DNA of 64,000 nt from NCBI GenBank assembly GCA_965248735.1, contig OZ252146.1:2604001-2668000 (forward strand), given 5' to 3'. The translations under genes and the position numbers were made by a program. Below the pieces are notes generated by a model. That model was not told the DNA's origin. It saw only the letters and a list, made by a program, of their open reading frames with translations, and ran no database searches. This document shows, in pieces, positions 22,055 to 31,678 of the stretch (the stretch's first letter is position 1; each line of letters starts with the position of its first letter). Source of the stretch: Aldehydirespirator sp965248735. Its GTDB lineage: Bacteria; Actinomycetota; Acidimicrobiia; Acidimicrobiales; Aldehydirespiratoraceae.

Positions 22055-24477
22055 GGACTGACGCCCGGAGTGTCGCCGGCGGCTTCGGCCGCTCGGATGG
22101 CTGCTCGGACCGCTACCGGAGTCACAGGGCACTCCGTCAGGTCGATGCCCCATTCGGAAAGGGCGTCGGACACGGCTCCGGCCACGACCGCGGGCGGCCC
22201 GACGGTGCCGCCCTCCCCGCATCCCTTGACCCCGAGGGGCTGTTCCGGGGCGGGCGACTCGAAATGGTCGACGTCGATCTTGGGGACCTCGGCGCACGTG
22301 GGAACCAGATAGTCCATGAACGACGCGAACCGGGGTTGCGCAGTGTCGGGGTCGTACTGGAAGTGCTCGTACATCGCGCCGGCGATCCCTTGGGCAACTC
22401 CGCCGTGGACCTGGCCCTCCACCAGAGCGGGGTTGATGACCGTTCCGCAGTCATGGACCACGATGTAGTCCTCGATCCTCACCTCGCCGGTGCTGATCCG
22501 CACACTGACGATCCCGGTGTGCACGCCGTTGGACCAGCTGGCCGCCGCGTTGATCTTGCCGGTGTCGTCGAGCTGATGCTGCAGGTTCTCCGGGTGGTAG
22601 TACCCCGAGGTCTCCAGGCCGGCCTCCATGCCGTCGGGGAGGTCCACGTTGCGGACCCACGCCGCGGTGCCCACTTCGGCCCAGCTCACCGAGGGCTGGA
22701 TGCTGCCGGCCACATGGAATGCGCCGTCGGTGAGCACCACGTCGGACTCGGCTGCCTCCAGCATGTGCGCGGCGATCGCGCGGGCCTTGTCCATCAGCCG
22801 CTCCGAGGCCAGCAGCACCGATCCCGTGAGCATCATGGCGCCGCGGCTGCCCCATGAGCCCAATCCGTAGGGCGCCCGCTCGGTGTCGCCCAGCACGACG
22901 GTGACATCCTGCGGGGAGACTCCCAATGCGTCGGCGGCGAGCTGCGCGGCCACAGTCTCGGCGCCCTGTCCGAAGGCGCTGAGACCGGCCGCGACCCGTA
23001 CCGAGCCGTCCGGGTCGACCCGCACCGTGGCCGCGTCGCCGCCGCCCCAGTGGCCGGTCGTGAGGTGGTAGCTGGGCGAGGTCGGTTCCACGTAGTTGGC
23101 GTAGCCCACGCCCACTCGCACGTCCGGATCGCCGGCGTGGCGGGCCCGGGCCCGCTCGAGCGCTGGCGCGGTCATCTCCAGGGCCCGCTCGAAGGACTCG
23201 GTGTGGGAGCCGGAGTCGAGGCGACCGCCGCCGTGCATCACATAGGGCGTCTGACCGGGCCGAATCAGCATCCGCCGCCGCAGCTCCACCCGGTCGGTAC
23301 CCGTCAGGCGGGCGACCCGGTCGATCATCCGCTCCATGACGAACGCGCCCTCGGGGATCCCGAAGCCGCGATAGGCGCCTGCGGGCGTCTTGTTGGTGAC
23401 GACGCCGACCGTGCGGACCTGCATGTGGGGGAAGTCGTAGCTGCCGGTCATGCACGCGTTGGTCACGAAGACCGGGGCTGTCCCCGGCATGAAGATCTCA
23501 CCCGATCCCATGTCGAGGACCGACGCGCAGCGCACGGCTCGAATCGTGCCGTCGTCGTCGTAGGCCACCTCGACGTCGTGGCGCTGATCGCGGGCATGCA
23601 CCGACGCGACGAGGTTCTCCATGCGATCCTCTATCCAGCGCGCCGACCGTTCGAGCTTGCGGGCGATCCAGGGCACCACGATGTCCTCGGGGTATATGTG
23701 AGTCTTGGTGCCGAAGCCGCCGCCTATGGTGGGGTGGACCACCCGAACCTGGGGCTCGGGCACTCCGAGCATCAGGGCCACGGTGGTGCGCACCATGTGG
23801 GGGCTCTGTGTGGAAGACCACACCGTGAGCGCTCCGTCTGCGATGTCAGCCACCACTCCCCTGGTCTCGATCGGCAGCCCTGTCTGGCGCTGGCTGGTGT
23901 AGGTCTCGGTGAAGGTGTGGTCGGCCTCCTCGAACGCCCGGTCGATCTCGGGCTTGTGGGGAGCCAGATCGAACGAGCAGTTGCTCTCCCAGTGGTCGTA
24001 GAGCCTCGGCGCTCCTGGAGCCAGGGCCTGGTCGAGATCGGCCACCGTCGGCAGCGGCTCGTAGGTCGTGCCGGCGGCCACGAGGGCGGCCGCGTCCTCT
24101 GCGATGTACCGGTCCGAGGCGACCACTGCGGCGTAGGGGGAACCGACATAGCGCACCCGGTCTTCAGCAAGCGGGCGCTGCTTGATCGGGCCGATGTACG
24201 GGATGTAGTCGGGGAAGGTGTTCACCTCGGCCAGGTCGGCGCCGGTGAACACCGCCACCACGCCGTCGACGGCCAGGGCCTCCGCGGTGTCGATCGAGAC
24301 GATGCGGGCGTGGGCCTCGGTGCTTCGAACGAAGACCACCTCGAGCATCCCGACGATCTTGATGTCGGCCACATACCGCCCCCGGCCGGTGAGGGGGCCG
24401 CGATCCTCCCGGCGCGGCACCGAGCGCCCAATATGGCGGGTGCTGTGGCGGATGTGGGGATTGATGTCCAGGCTCAC
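22051..24477 (-). CDS. Molybdenum hydroxylase, molybdopterin-binding large subunit
   Basis: An 808-residue Mo subunit of the xanthine-dehydrogenase family, which hydroxylates aromatic heterocycles or aldehydes with water-derived oxygen. The active-site loop reads GAYRGFGIPEGAF, close to the RGFGxPxG of xanthine dehydrogenases. It lacks the AYRCSFR loop of form I CO dehydrogenase. The catalytic Glu is in GVKGCGEGGTVGPPAV. TIGGGFGTKTHIYPED and WGSRGAMM bind the cofactor. The start is GTG 24477 with GGGAG six bases upstream. It follows two permeases, an ATPase and a BMP-type binding protein in one operon, so the imported compound is probably the substrate. A purine-like compound is my inference. 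Confidence 0.9.
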   Translation of the reverse strand: MSLDINPHIRHSTRHIGRSVPRREDRGPLTGRGRYVADIKIVGMLEVVFVRSTEAHARIVSIDTAEALAVDGVVAVFTGADLAEVNTFPDYIPYIGPIKQRPLAEDRVRYVGSPYAAVVASDRYIAEDAAALVAAGTTYEPLPTVADLDQALAPGAPRLYDHWESNCSFDLAPHKPEIDRAFEEADHTFTETYTSQRQTGLPIETRGVVADIADGALTVWSSTQSPHMVRTTVALMLGVPEPQVRVVHPTIGGGFGTKTHIYPEDIVVPWIARKLERSARWIEDRMENLVASVHARDQRHDVEVAYDDDGTIRAVRCASVLDMGSGEIFMPGTAPVFVTNACMTGSYDFPHMQVRTVGVVTNKTPAGAYRGFGIPEGAFVMERMIDRVARLTGTDRVELRRRMLIRPGQTPYVMHGGGRLDSGSHTESFERALEMTAPALERARARHAGDPDVRVGVGYANYVEPTSPSYHLTTGHWGGGDAATVRVDPDGSVRVAAGLSAFGQGAETVAAQLAADALGVSPQDVTVVLGDTERAPYGLGSWGSRGAMMLTGSVLLASERLMDKARAIAAHMLEAAESDVVLTDGAFHVAGSIQPSVSWAEVGTAAWVRNVDLPDGMEAGLETSGYYHPENLQHQLDDTGKINAAASWSNGVHTGIVSVRISTGEVRIEDYIVVHDCGTVINPALVEGQVHGGVAQGIAGAMYEHFQYDPDTAQPRFASFMDYLVPTCAEVPKIDVDHFESPAPEQPLGVKGCGEGGTVGPPAVVAGAVSDALSEWGIDLTECPVTPVAVRAAIRAAEAAGDTPGVSP

Positions 24478-24525
24478 CGTTTTCTCCCGGCGACGGGTTG
24501 CTGAACCCGTCTCGCTTGCCAGTTC

Positions 24526-25473
24526 TTACCGCTCGCCGCGATGGTACGGGATTGTCAGCGCGAGCGGGGCTCTGGAGCGGCTGCGATTGAACACCAGGGC
24601 CGCGATCGTCAATACGAAGGGCAACGCCAGCAGGAGCTGGTACGGCAAGTCGATATCGCTGGCCTGAAGCGACAGCTGGGTCGCCTCCAGGAATCCGAAC
24701 AGCAGCGAGCCGCCCAGAATCCACGAAGCGCGCCAGTTTCCGAATATCACGATGGCCAGCGCGATCCATCCCCGCCCGGCGACGATGTCGGGGAAGAACT
24801 GGCCGGCCGCAGCCAGCGAAAGGAACGATCCGGCTAGCCCAGCCATAACGCCACCGAAGATCACCGCCGTGTACTGACGGGAGACGATCCCGACGCCGCG
24901 CATGTCGCACGCTTCGGGGTTGTGGCCGATGCTGCGCAGTTCCAGCCCGTACTTGGTGCGGTTCAGGAACATCCATGTCACCGGCACCATCAGCACCGCG
25001 AAATAGGTCAGCCAGCGCTGGGCGAAGAAGATCTCCCCCATCGCTGGGATGTCCGACAGCAGCGGGATTTCCACCGCCTCGAACCGGTCCACCGTGGGGA
25101 GTGCGACGGCACCGCTCTCCGCGTACACCGAGCGATACCAGAAGAACGCCCCACCGAGACCCAGGATGTTCAGGGCGAGCCCGGCCACTACCTGGTTGAC
25201 CTTGACGGTGGCCGTCATGACGGCCATCAGCAGCGCCAGTGCCGCCCCGCCTGCCGCCGCTCCCAGCAGCCCCAACCACAGATTGCCGGTCTCGTTGGCG
25301 ACGAGGAACCCGGTGAAGGCGCCCAGGGTCATGGTCCCCTCGAGGCTGAGGTTGAGGATGCCGCTGCTCTCGGCCACCATTTCGCCGATGGCCGCGATAA
25401 GCAGCGGGGTGGCGATCTTCACCGTGGCCACGAAGATGCCCAGTATCACCGAGTAGGTGAAGAAGTCATCCAT
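24526..25473 (-). CDS. BMP-family ABC importer permease (inner, second)
   Basis: A 315-residue polytopic permease of the ABC family that serves nucleoside/BMP-type importers. The hallmark is PLLIAAIGEMVAESSGILNLSLEGTMTLGAF near the N terminus, and GLELRSIGHNPEACDMRGV is the cytoplasmic coupling loop that contacts the ATPase. It overlaps the other permease by 8 bases. With the upstream permease, ATPase and lipoprotein it makes a complete importer. Confidence 0.92.
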   Translation of the reverse strand: MDDFFTYSVILGIFVATVKIATPLLIAAIGEMVAESSGILNLSLEGTMTLGAFTGFLVANETGNLWLGLLGAAAGGAALALLMAVMTATVKVNQVVAGLALNILGLGGAFFWYRSVYAESGAVALPTVDRFEAVEIPLLSDIPAMGEIFFAQRWLTYFAVLMVPVTWMFLNRTKYGLELRSIGHNPEACDMRGVGIVSRQYTAVIFGGVMAGLAGSFLSLAAAGQFFPDIVAGRGWIALAIVIFGNWRASWILGGSLLFGFLEATQLSLQASDIDLPYQLLLALPFVLTIAALVFNRSRSRAPLALTIPYHRGER

Positions 25474-26635
25474 GCTGTTGGGTGGCCGTCCTGAGTCGGT
25501 ATCGGCAGGCGACCGCGGCCAGCAGCACGAAGATCAGCGCCACGCCCTCGATCACCTGCACGAGTGCCGCGGGGATGCCGGTTCCTATCTGCATAGAGGT
25601 CGATCCGTTGACAAGCCCCGCGAAGGCGACGGCGACGACAACCACGCCTGCCGGATGCAGCCGCGCCACCAGAGCGATGATGATTCCGGTGAAGCCCAGG
25701 CCATGGGCCCAGTCGATTTGGAGCCGGTGGTGCACGCCGAGCAGTTCGCCCGCGCCGGAGAATCCGGCCAGCGCCCCCGAGATCGCCATCACCGTGATGA
25801 CCGAGGCGCCGACATTGATGCCCTTGTAGGCGGACGCCCGCTTGTTGACTCCCACCGCCCTGATCTCGAATCCGATGCTGGTTCGCCGTATCACGTAGTA
25901 GACGACCCATGCCGAGGCCAATGCGACGGCCAGCCCCCAATGGAGCCGGCTGTCGTCGAAGAAGCGGGGCAGGTAGGTCTGCTCAGCCATCCGCTCGGTC
26001 TGGGAGTAGGGGGTCTTGGGCGACCGCCACGGCCCGGCGAGAAGCCACGACAGGATGTACACGATCACGAAGTTGAGCATCACCGTCGTGAGGATCTCGT
26101 TGGTGCCGTAGCGGACGAGCAGGACGCTGGCGATCGACGCCCACAGAGCCCCGGCAACCGCGGCGCCCGTGAACATGGCCACGAATAGCAGCGGCGCCGG
26201 CAGGCCCGGCAGCATGTCGGCCACCCACCATGTGCCGATGGCGCCAGCGAAGAACTGGCCCTCGCCGCCGATGTTCCACACGCCCGCCCGGAAGGCGACG
26301 GCTGCGGCCAGCCCGGTCAGGATGAGCGGCGTCGCCTGCACCAGCGTCTCAAGGGCCGACTCCCGGCTGCCGAAGGCGCCTTCGTAGAGGGATGTGAATG
26401 CGTCCAGCGGCGACACTCCGACGAGAGCCACGAGGGCGCCGATGATCACCGCGGTGATGGCCAGGGCGACGAGAGTGGCGTAGAACTCGTGAACCGGGCG
26501 AGTGTCCAGACGACGCTCAAGACGCCAGCCGCCGGGCCGGAACAGCATCGACAGCGGGTCTCGCGACGCGTCCCCGCCGTTGTCGGCGTCGTGGAGCTGG
26601 CCCTGCTCGGGTGCTTCGGAGACTGGTTCGCTCAC
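25466..26635 (-). CDS. BMP-family ABC importer permease (first)
   Basis: A 389-residue permease with a 50-residue cytoplasmic N-terminal extension before the first membrane segment. Family features: AFRAGVWNIGGEGQFFAGAIGTWWV and the coupling loop SIGFEIRAVGVNKRASAYKGINV. It pairs with the next permease as a heterodimer. The start ATG 26635 overlaps the ATPase stop by four bases. Confidence 0.92.
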   Translation of the reverse strand: MSEPVSEAPEQGQLHDADNGGDASRDPLSMLFRPGGWRLERRLDTRPVHEFYATLVALAITAVIIGALVALVGVSPLDAFTSLYEGAFGSRESALETLVQATPLILTGLAAAVAFRAGVWNIGGEGQFFAGAIGTWWVADMLPGLPAPLLFVAMFTGAAVAGALWASIASVLLVRYGTNEILTTVMLNFVIVYILSWLLAGPWRSPKTPYSQTERMAEQTYLPRFFDDSRLHWGLAVALASAWVVYYVIRRTSIGFEIRAVGVNKRASAYKGINVGASVITVMAISGALAGFSGAGELLGVHHRLQIDWAHGLGFTGIIIALVARLHPAGVVVVAVAFAGLVNGSTSMQIGTGIPAALVQVIEGVALIFVLLAAVACRYRLRTATQQHG

Positions 26636-28188
26636 CGCGGATCTCGATCCGGCTTGCTGCCGCCGGTCATGTGCATGCCGATCTCTTCGAGGGTGGTGGT
26701 GTCGGGCTCCGTCACCGCGACTATCCGCCCATCGTAAATCACCGCAATGCGGTCGGAGAGCTGGAAGATCTCATCGAGGTCCTCCGACATCAGCAGCACT
26801 GCCGCGCCCCGATCGCGCTCCTGCGCCAGACGTTGCCGGACATACTCGCTGGCCGCGATGTCCAGTCCCCGTGTCGGCTGGTGCACGACGATCAGCCGAG
26901 GTTCGCCCGAGAGCTCCCTGGCCATGATTATCTTCTGCAGGTTGCCGCCGGACAGGGTCCTGGTGGTCTGGGATGCGGACGGCGTCTTGATCTCGAAGTT
27001 GCCTATGGACTCCGCGGCGAAGGCATCGATCTGGCTCCGGTCGAGGATCCCCACCTTGGAGAATCGTCTTGCTCGCTGGTTGCCCAGCACCAAGTTCTCC
27101 TTGACGCTGAAGTCCATCAGCAAGCCCTGGCTGATGCGGTCCCCTGGAACGCTGGCAACCCCCAGGGTGGCGATCTTGTGCGGAGAAGCCTCCGTGGTGT
27201 CCTGTCCCGCGATGCGTATCGCGCCGCTCGTTGGATGCCGGACCCCGACCACGGCGTCGAACAGGGCGTTCTGGCCGTTGCCCGACACACCGGCGACGCC
27301 GACGATCTCCCCTGCACCGACCGCGAGCGTCAGCCCGTCGAGCGAGCCCCGTCCCGTGTCGGAGGCGAGATGGACCTCGTCCACCTCGAGAACCGGCGCG
27401 CCGGGCTCGGCGCGGGCCTTGTCCACCTGGAGGAGCACCTCTCGCCCCACCATCATCCGGGCGAGCTCAAGCTGATCCACATCGACGGTGTCGACCGTGC
27501 CGACCACCCTGCCGCGTCGCAGCACAGTCACCCGGTCCGAGAGGTCCATCACCTCCTTGAGCTTGTGGGTGATCAGGATGATGGTTAGGCCCTCGTCGCG
27601 CATCCTGCGCAGGATGCGGAACAGCTCCTCGATCCCCTGCGGGGTGAGCACGGCGGTGGGCTCGTCCAAGATCAGGATGTCGACGCCGAAGTACAGCGTC
27701 TTGAAGATCTCAACCCATTGCTGCTCGCCGACGGAGAGCCGGCCGACCTCAGCGTCGGGGTCGATCTCGACGTCGTAGTCGGCGAAGAACTCCTCGAGGC
27801 GGCGCCGCGCGTCTCGGAGGTCGAGCCATTGTTTGGCCGACGTGCCGATCACCACGTTCTCGATGACTGACATCGGGGGCACGAGCTCGAAGTGCTGATG
27901 GACCATCCCGATCCCGACCGAGATTGCGTCCTTGGGCGACGACATCTCCAGGTGACGGCCGTCCAGGCTGACATGGCCGTCGTCGGGCCGGTACACGCCG
28001 TAGAGGATGTCGGCCAATGTCGTCTTGCCCGCGCCGTTCTCGCCAAGCAGGCAGTGGATTTCAGCCCTGCGGATCTCGACGCTGACGGAGTCGTTGGCGA
28101 CCACGCCGGGGAACACCTTCGTCACATTGTCGATGACGAGGATCGGATCGCCCGGCGCGGCCGCCTGACTATTGGCCGCTTCGGCCAT
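26632..28188 (-). CDS. BMP-family ABC importer ATP-binding protein
   Basis: A 518-residue tandem ATPase. Domain 1 has an intact Walker A (GENGAGKTTL), signature LSVGEQQWVEI and Walker B DILILDEPTAVLT. Domain 2 has the family-typical degenerate Walker A GVSGNGQ and the signature LSGGNLQKIIMAREL. This fits sugar/nucleoside-type importers where only one site hydrolyses ATP. The start is ATG 28188. It is the second gene of the operon. Confidence 0.94.
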   Translation of the reverse strand: MAEAANSQAAAPGDPILVIDNVTKVFPGVVANDSVSVEIRRAEIHCLLGENGAGKTTLADILYGVYRPDDGHVSLDGRHLEMSSPKDAISVGIGMVHQHFELVPPMSVIENVVIGTSAKQWLDLRDARRRLEEFFADYDVEIDPDAEVGRLSVGEQQWVEIFKTLYFGVDILILDEPTAVLTPQGIEELFRILRRMRDEGLTIILITHKLKEVMDLSDRVTVLRRGRVVGTVDTVDVDQLELARMMVGREVLLQVDKARAEPGAPVLEVDEVHLASDTGRGSLDGLTLAVGAGEIVGVAGVSGNGQNALFDAVVGVRHPTSGAIRIAGQDTTEASPHKIATLGVASVPGDRISQGLLMDFSVKENLVLGNQRARRFSKVGILDRSQIDAFAAESIGNFEIKTPSASQTTRTLSGGNLQKIIMARELSGEPRLIVVHQPTRGLDIAASEYVRQRLAQERDRGAAVLLMSEDLDEIFQLSDRIAVIYDGRIVAVTEPDTTTLEEIGMHMTGGSKPDRDPR

Positions 28189-28240
28189 GTGGGGTCGCTC
28201 GCGGAGTCGAGGAGGTGTACGCCAGTCGGTTGGGCGGCTC

Positions 28241-29398
28241 CTACTCGACCGCGTCCATCACCAGCGGGACCACGAGCTCGCCGGAGAGGATGGCCTCACG
28301 GGCCTCCTCCACCGCGGCCACGACGTCTGCCGGGATGTTGTCGCTCAGCCTGCCCAGGGCCGAGCCGCCGTCCTTCATCGACTGGTAGACGATGCGCTGT
28401 GGCGGGCCGTCGTAGGGCACGCCGTTAACGGTGTAGTCGTACCAGGCGTCCAGCAGGTCCCTGAAGGCCGTGTCCCATCGAGCGACCGCGCTGGTGAGCA
28501 CCACCGGCGACAGGTCAAGCTGATCGGTGAAGTGGCCGACAGCCATCACGTTGCCGGCGTCCTCTGCCGCCGCGAACGGACCGAACCGCTCGGAGTAGAT
28601 GACGTCGGAGCCGTTGGCGATCTGCGTGGCGGCAGCACTGGAGGCGGTCGCCGGGTCGAACCAGCTCTCGATGTAGGTGACCCCTGCCACCTCGATGTCG
28701 GGGTTGACCGACTTGGCGCCGTCGATGAAGGCATTGAGCGGGGCGTTGACGTTGGGGAACGGGTAGGCGGCCACGCCGCTGATCTTGTTGGTCTCGGTCA
28801 TCATCCCGGCGATGATCCCGGCCAGGTAGGCAGGCTCGTGGATGAACACGTCGATCCAGTAGACGTTGGTCCCGCCCACGTGATCGTCGTTGCCCGAGCC
28901 GGAGTAGATGAAGAGGATGTCCGGGTGCTCATCGTGCACGGCGGCCACCCCGTCGACGTAGGTGCTGTGACCGACGATCATCTCGTAGGTGCCGGTCTGG
29001 GCGAGATCCCGGATCACGCGCTCGCCGTCGGAGAACTCGATGCCCTCCAGAATCTCCAGGTTGACGGTGATGCCGTACTCGTTGTCCGCCGACACGCGGT
29101 TGACGCTGTCGATGAAGGTCGCGTACCAGCCCTCCTCCTTGGTGCCGACGACGAGCATGGCCAGATCGATCTCGGTGGGCATGTCGGCGGCGGGCTCTTC
29201 GGCTTCTTCCATGGGCTCTTCGGCTTCTTCCATGGGTTCTTCGGCTTCTTCGGCGGGCTCCTCGGCGGGCTCCTCGACTGCCACCGGAGCGGCAGTCGTC
29301 GCCGGTGCGGTGGTCTCGGCGTCGTCGTCTCCGCCGCATGCGGCGAGAGAGGCGATCAGGGCCAAGGCCATCACGATACGGATCGCGGTCCTGTGCAT
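28241..29398 (-). CDS. BMP-family substrate-binding lipoprotein 1
   Basis: A 385-residue lipoprotein. The signal peptide ends in the lipobox S-L-A-A-C (Cys21), followed by an acidic linker with EEPMEEA repeats (residues 25-70) and the periplasmic-binding fold of the basic membrane protein family (IDLAMLVVGTKEEGWYATFIDS, IVGHSTYVDGVAAVHDEHPDILFIYSG, ISGVAAYPFPNVNAPLNAFIDGAK). BMP-family proteins usually bind nucleosides or purines. The start is ATG 29398 with AGGAGGA upstream. First gene of the ten-kilobase operon that ends with the Rieske oxygenase. Confidence 0.92.
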   Translation of the reverse strand: MHRTAIRIVMALALIASLAACGGDDDAETTAPATTAAPVAVEEPAEEPAEEAEEPMEEAEEPMEEAEEPAADMPTEIDLAMLVVGTKEEGWYATFIDSVNRVSADNEYGITVNLEILEGIEFSDGERVIRDLAQTGTYEMIVGHSTYVDGVAAVHDEHPDILFIYSGSGNDDHVGGTNVYWIDVFIHEPAYLAGIIAGMMTETNKISGVAAYPFPNVNAPLNAFIDGAKSVNPDIEVAGVTYIESWFDPATASSAAATQIANGSDVIYSERFGPFAAAEDAGNVMAVGHFTDQLDLSPVVLTSAVARWDTAFRDLLDAWYDYTVNGVPYDGPPQRIVYQSMKDGGSALGRLSDNIPADVVAAVEEAREAILSGELVVPLVMDAVE

Positions 29399-29507
29399 TT
29401 GGGTTGGTCTCCTCCTTGTGGGACTGTCACGCGATGCGCCGCCACGGTGATCGGGGGAATGGGCCGCTAGGCAGCGCCCCCGAAGCCGTGCGACGGTCAC
29501 ACGTCAG

Positions 29508-29534
29508 CAGTTGATTATTGATACGAACGATATC
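29508..29534 (-). promoter_or_regulatory. AT-rich operator/promoter candidate for the importer-hydroxylase operon
   Basis: An AT-rich stretch about 110 bases upstream of the binding-protein start, in otherwise GC-rich DNA. It contains TATCAATAAT on the minus strand and a GATA/TATC dyad (GATACGAACGATATC). No convincing -35 is visible. The XRE-cupin protein nearby is a candidate regulator, but nothing proves it. Confidence 0.35.
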
Positions 29535-29635
29535 CGACGGCTCCAGTTGAATCCAGCGGACTCTACTGCCTGGTGCGGCGACGCCCGTAACTCGCCTCGG
29601 GCTCTGAGCGCGCCCCGCGGCACGACGACTGGGCT

Positions 29636-30388
29636 CTAGTGGAATCCCGACCCTCCGTTGACCCAGATGTTCTGCCCGGTGACGAATTCAGACAGCGGGC
29701 TCATCAGATAGATGAGGGTTCCCACCATGTCCTCGGGGACCTGGGTTCGCTTGAACGCCCGGCGGGCCTGTATGGCCGCGTCCACCTCGGGCTGGACGCT
29801 GGAGTACGCCTCGTCGTGGGGTATGTAGTCGGGCGTCAGCGTGTTGACCGCGATCCCGTACGCGCCCAGCTCGCGGGCCATAGCCCGGGTGAGCCCCCAG
29901 ATCGCCGCTTTCGACGACACGTAGTGGAGGAATCCCGGGGTGCCGTCGTTGACGGTCATGGAGGCGATGTTCACGATCCTGCCGCTGCGCTGGGCCTTCA
30001 TTGCGGGCGACACGGCACGGGAGCACAGCCAGGTGCCCTTCACGTTCACCGCGAAGCACAGGTCCCACTCATCGGGTGGGAGGTCCTCCATCGGGGCCCG
30101 GGTGGCGGCCATGTAGAACGCGGCGTTGTTGACCAGGCCGTCGATGCGGCCGTAGGCCTCGACGGTGGCCGCGGCCATCGCCTCGGTCTGATCCACATTG
30201 GAGACGTCCACCTGCAGAGACATCGCCTTCGCGCCCGAGGACCCGAGTTCGGAGACCACCTCGCGGCCGTCGGTGAGGTCCGCGACCACAACGGTGGCGC
30301 CCTGCGCGGCCAGCCCCCGGCAGTAGGCCAGGCCGATGCCCCTGGCCCCGCCGGTGACGATGATCACGCGCCCGTCCAGTATTCCCAT
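29636..30388 (-). CDS. Short-chain dehydrogenase/reductase of the island
   Basis: A 250-residue classical SDR. The cofactor loop is TGGARGIGLAYC with Asp in VVVADLTD (NAD-type), the structural motif is NNAAF, and the catalytic residues are Asn (CFAVNVKG), Ser (NIASMTVND), Tyr and Lys (YVSSKAA). It is likely to oxidise an alcohol made in the island's pathway. It is 49 bases downstream of the second Rieske oxygenase and co-directional, so probably co-transcribed. Confidence 0.87.
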   Translation of the reverse strand: MGILDGRVIIVTGGARGIGLAYCRGLAAQGATVVVADLTDGREVVSELGSSGAKAMSLQVDVSNVDQTEAMAAATVEAYGRIDGLVNNAAFYMAATRAPMEDLPPDEWDLCFAVNVKGTWLCSRAVSPAMKAQRSGRIVNIASMTVNDGTPGFLHYVSSKAAIWGLTRAMARELGAYGIAVNTLTPDYIPHDEAYSSVQPEVDAAIQARRAFKRTQVPEDMVGTLIYLMSPLSEFVTGQNIWVNGGSGFH

Positions 30389-30437
30389 CGCTGGTTCTCC
30401 CTTGTAGTTGCTGTCGGCGAGCTACCGGTGTTCCGGC

Positions 30438-31490
30438 TCAGTTCGGTTCCAGCTCCTCGGCCAGTTCGAAGAGCCACTTGCGGTAGGCCAGCGTCACGTC
30501 GTCGGCCACCTTCACGTAGGTCTCGGCGCTGAGGCGGTCGGGCAGGTGCTCGGGCCACTGCGACTCGACCACCGGCTGGTCCTGGGCCAGCACCATGAAC
30601 TCGAACTCGAGCAGGAAGTCCATGTCGTCGTCGGTGGACGCAAAGTCGGCGCCGATGTGCCAGAAGTTGCGGCAGGTGGCCGGGCCGGTGGGGGCGGTGA
30701 CCATGTACAGGGCGTAGCGCTTGCCGTTGGGGAACGTCCGCACCAGCGCGATCGAGCCGGGCACGGTGAGCTGGTACCAGTTGCGCACCGACATGGTGTC
30801 GTCGTCTATTCCCAGCATCTCCTTCATGCGGTCGACGTTGGGCTCCACGAACACCTTGTCGAACCGCAGGGTGCCGTCCTCCCGCCACACGTCGTGGCGC
30901 TCGATCTGGGCCTTGTCCCGGGTGCCGAGGATGTTCTCGTGCACGAACGGGAAGTGGGAGAAGTCCACGAAGTTCTCCAAGCGCCGGGGCGAGCTGGTCG
31001 CCCAGTCGTAGCTGGGCGGCGTGAGCCAGCCCATGGTCGGGTCGTCCCACTCCGGTATGCCCGGCGGGTCGCCCCAGGGGTCGTCGGTCAGGCTGACCCA
31101 GATCATGCCGGAGCTCTCACGGCACAGGTAGCGGACCAGCCCCAGCTGGAGCACTCCGTTGAGCTCGGGGCGGGACGGGATCGACACCAGGCTGCCCTCC
31201 ATGTCGTAGGCCCAGCCGTGGTAGGGGCAGTTGATGCACCCGTTCTCGATCCATCCCAGCGACGGCGCGGCGCCTTTGTGGCGGCACACGTCCATGAAGG
31301 CTCGAACCCTGCCCTCGTGGCGGACGACCAGGATGCGCTCCCCCAGCAGCCGCCCCGAGGCCATCTGGTCCTCGGCCACGTCTTTGGAGTAGGCGACCGG
31401 ATGCCAGAAGTGCCTCATCGCCCGGTACCACCTCGAATCCCGCTCGGGAACGAACGGGTCGACAGCCTCGCGTGCCTCGAGAGTCGTCAA
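30438..31490 (-). CDS. Rieske non-heme iron oxygenase, large subunit 2 (demethylase-type)
   Basis: A 350-residue oxygenase related to the one at 19.4 kb. The Rieske site is C-R-H-K-G and C-P-Y-H-G-W, and the mononuclear iron site has ENFVDFSHFPFVHENILG. The C-terminal QDQPVVESQWPEHLPDR with YRKWLFELAEE resembles methylxanthine or vanillate demethylases more than ring dioxygenases (family pattern from memory). The start is a TTG at 31490, chosen because AGGAGG lies five bases upstream and the more distal ATG has no such site. It runs divergently from the hydrolase gene across a 188-base gap. Confidence 0.86.
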   Translation of the reverse strand: MTTLEAREAVDPFVPERDSRWYRAMRHFWHPVAYSKDVAEDQMASGRLLGERILVVRHEGRVRAFMDVCRHKGAAPSLGWIENGCINCPYHGWAYDMEGSLVSIPSRPELNGVLQLGLVRYLCRESSGMIWVSLTDDPWGDPPGIPEWDDPTMGWLTPPSYDWATSSPRRLENFVDFSHFPFVHENILGTRDKAQIERHDVWREDGTLRFDKVFVEPNVDRMKEMLGIDDDTMSVRNWYQLTVPGSIALVRTFPNGKRYALYMVTAPTGPATCRNFWHIGADFASTDDDMDFLLEFEFMVLAQDQPVVESQWPEHLPDRLSAETYVKVADDVTLAYRKWLFELAEELEPN

Positions 31491-31678
31491 CGGTCCTCCT
31501 TGGTCGTGTGGGTCTTGTGCGTGTCGTGCTGCTGTGTCGGCCAAGACGGCGGCCGCGCAACCCTATCCCGGTCGACCGACCCGCCAGAACAGCGAGCGGC
31601 AGCGTGTACCGCTACGTTGTCGCAGCGTCCTGTGGGCCGCCGCCGGCGGCACCCCGATCTCCGAGGAGTCTCACGACC

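Noticed and set aside
22051..24477. Form I CO dehydrogenase (CoxL)
   Set aside because: The AYRCSFR active loop is absent (AYRGFGIPEG instead), and the operon context is an organic-solute importer.
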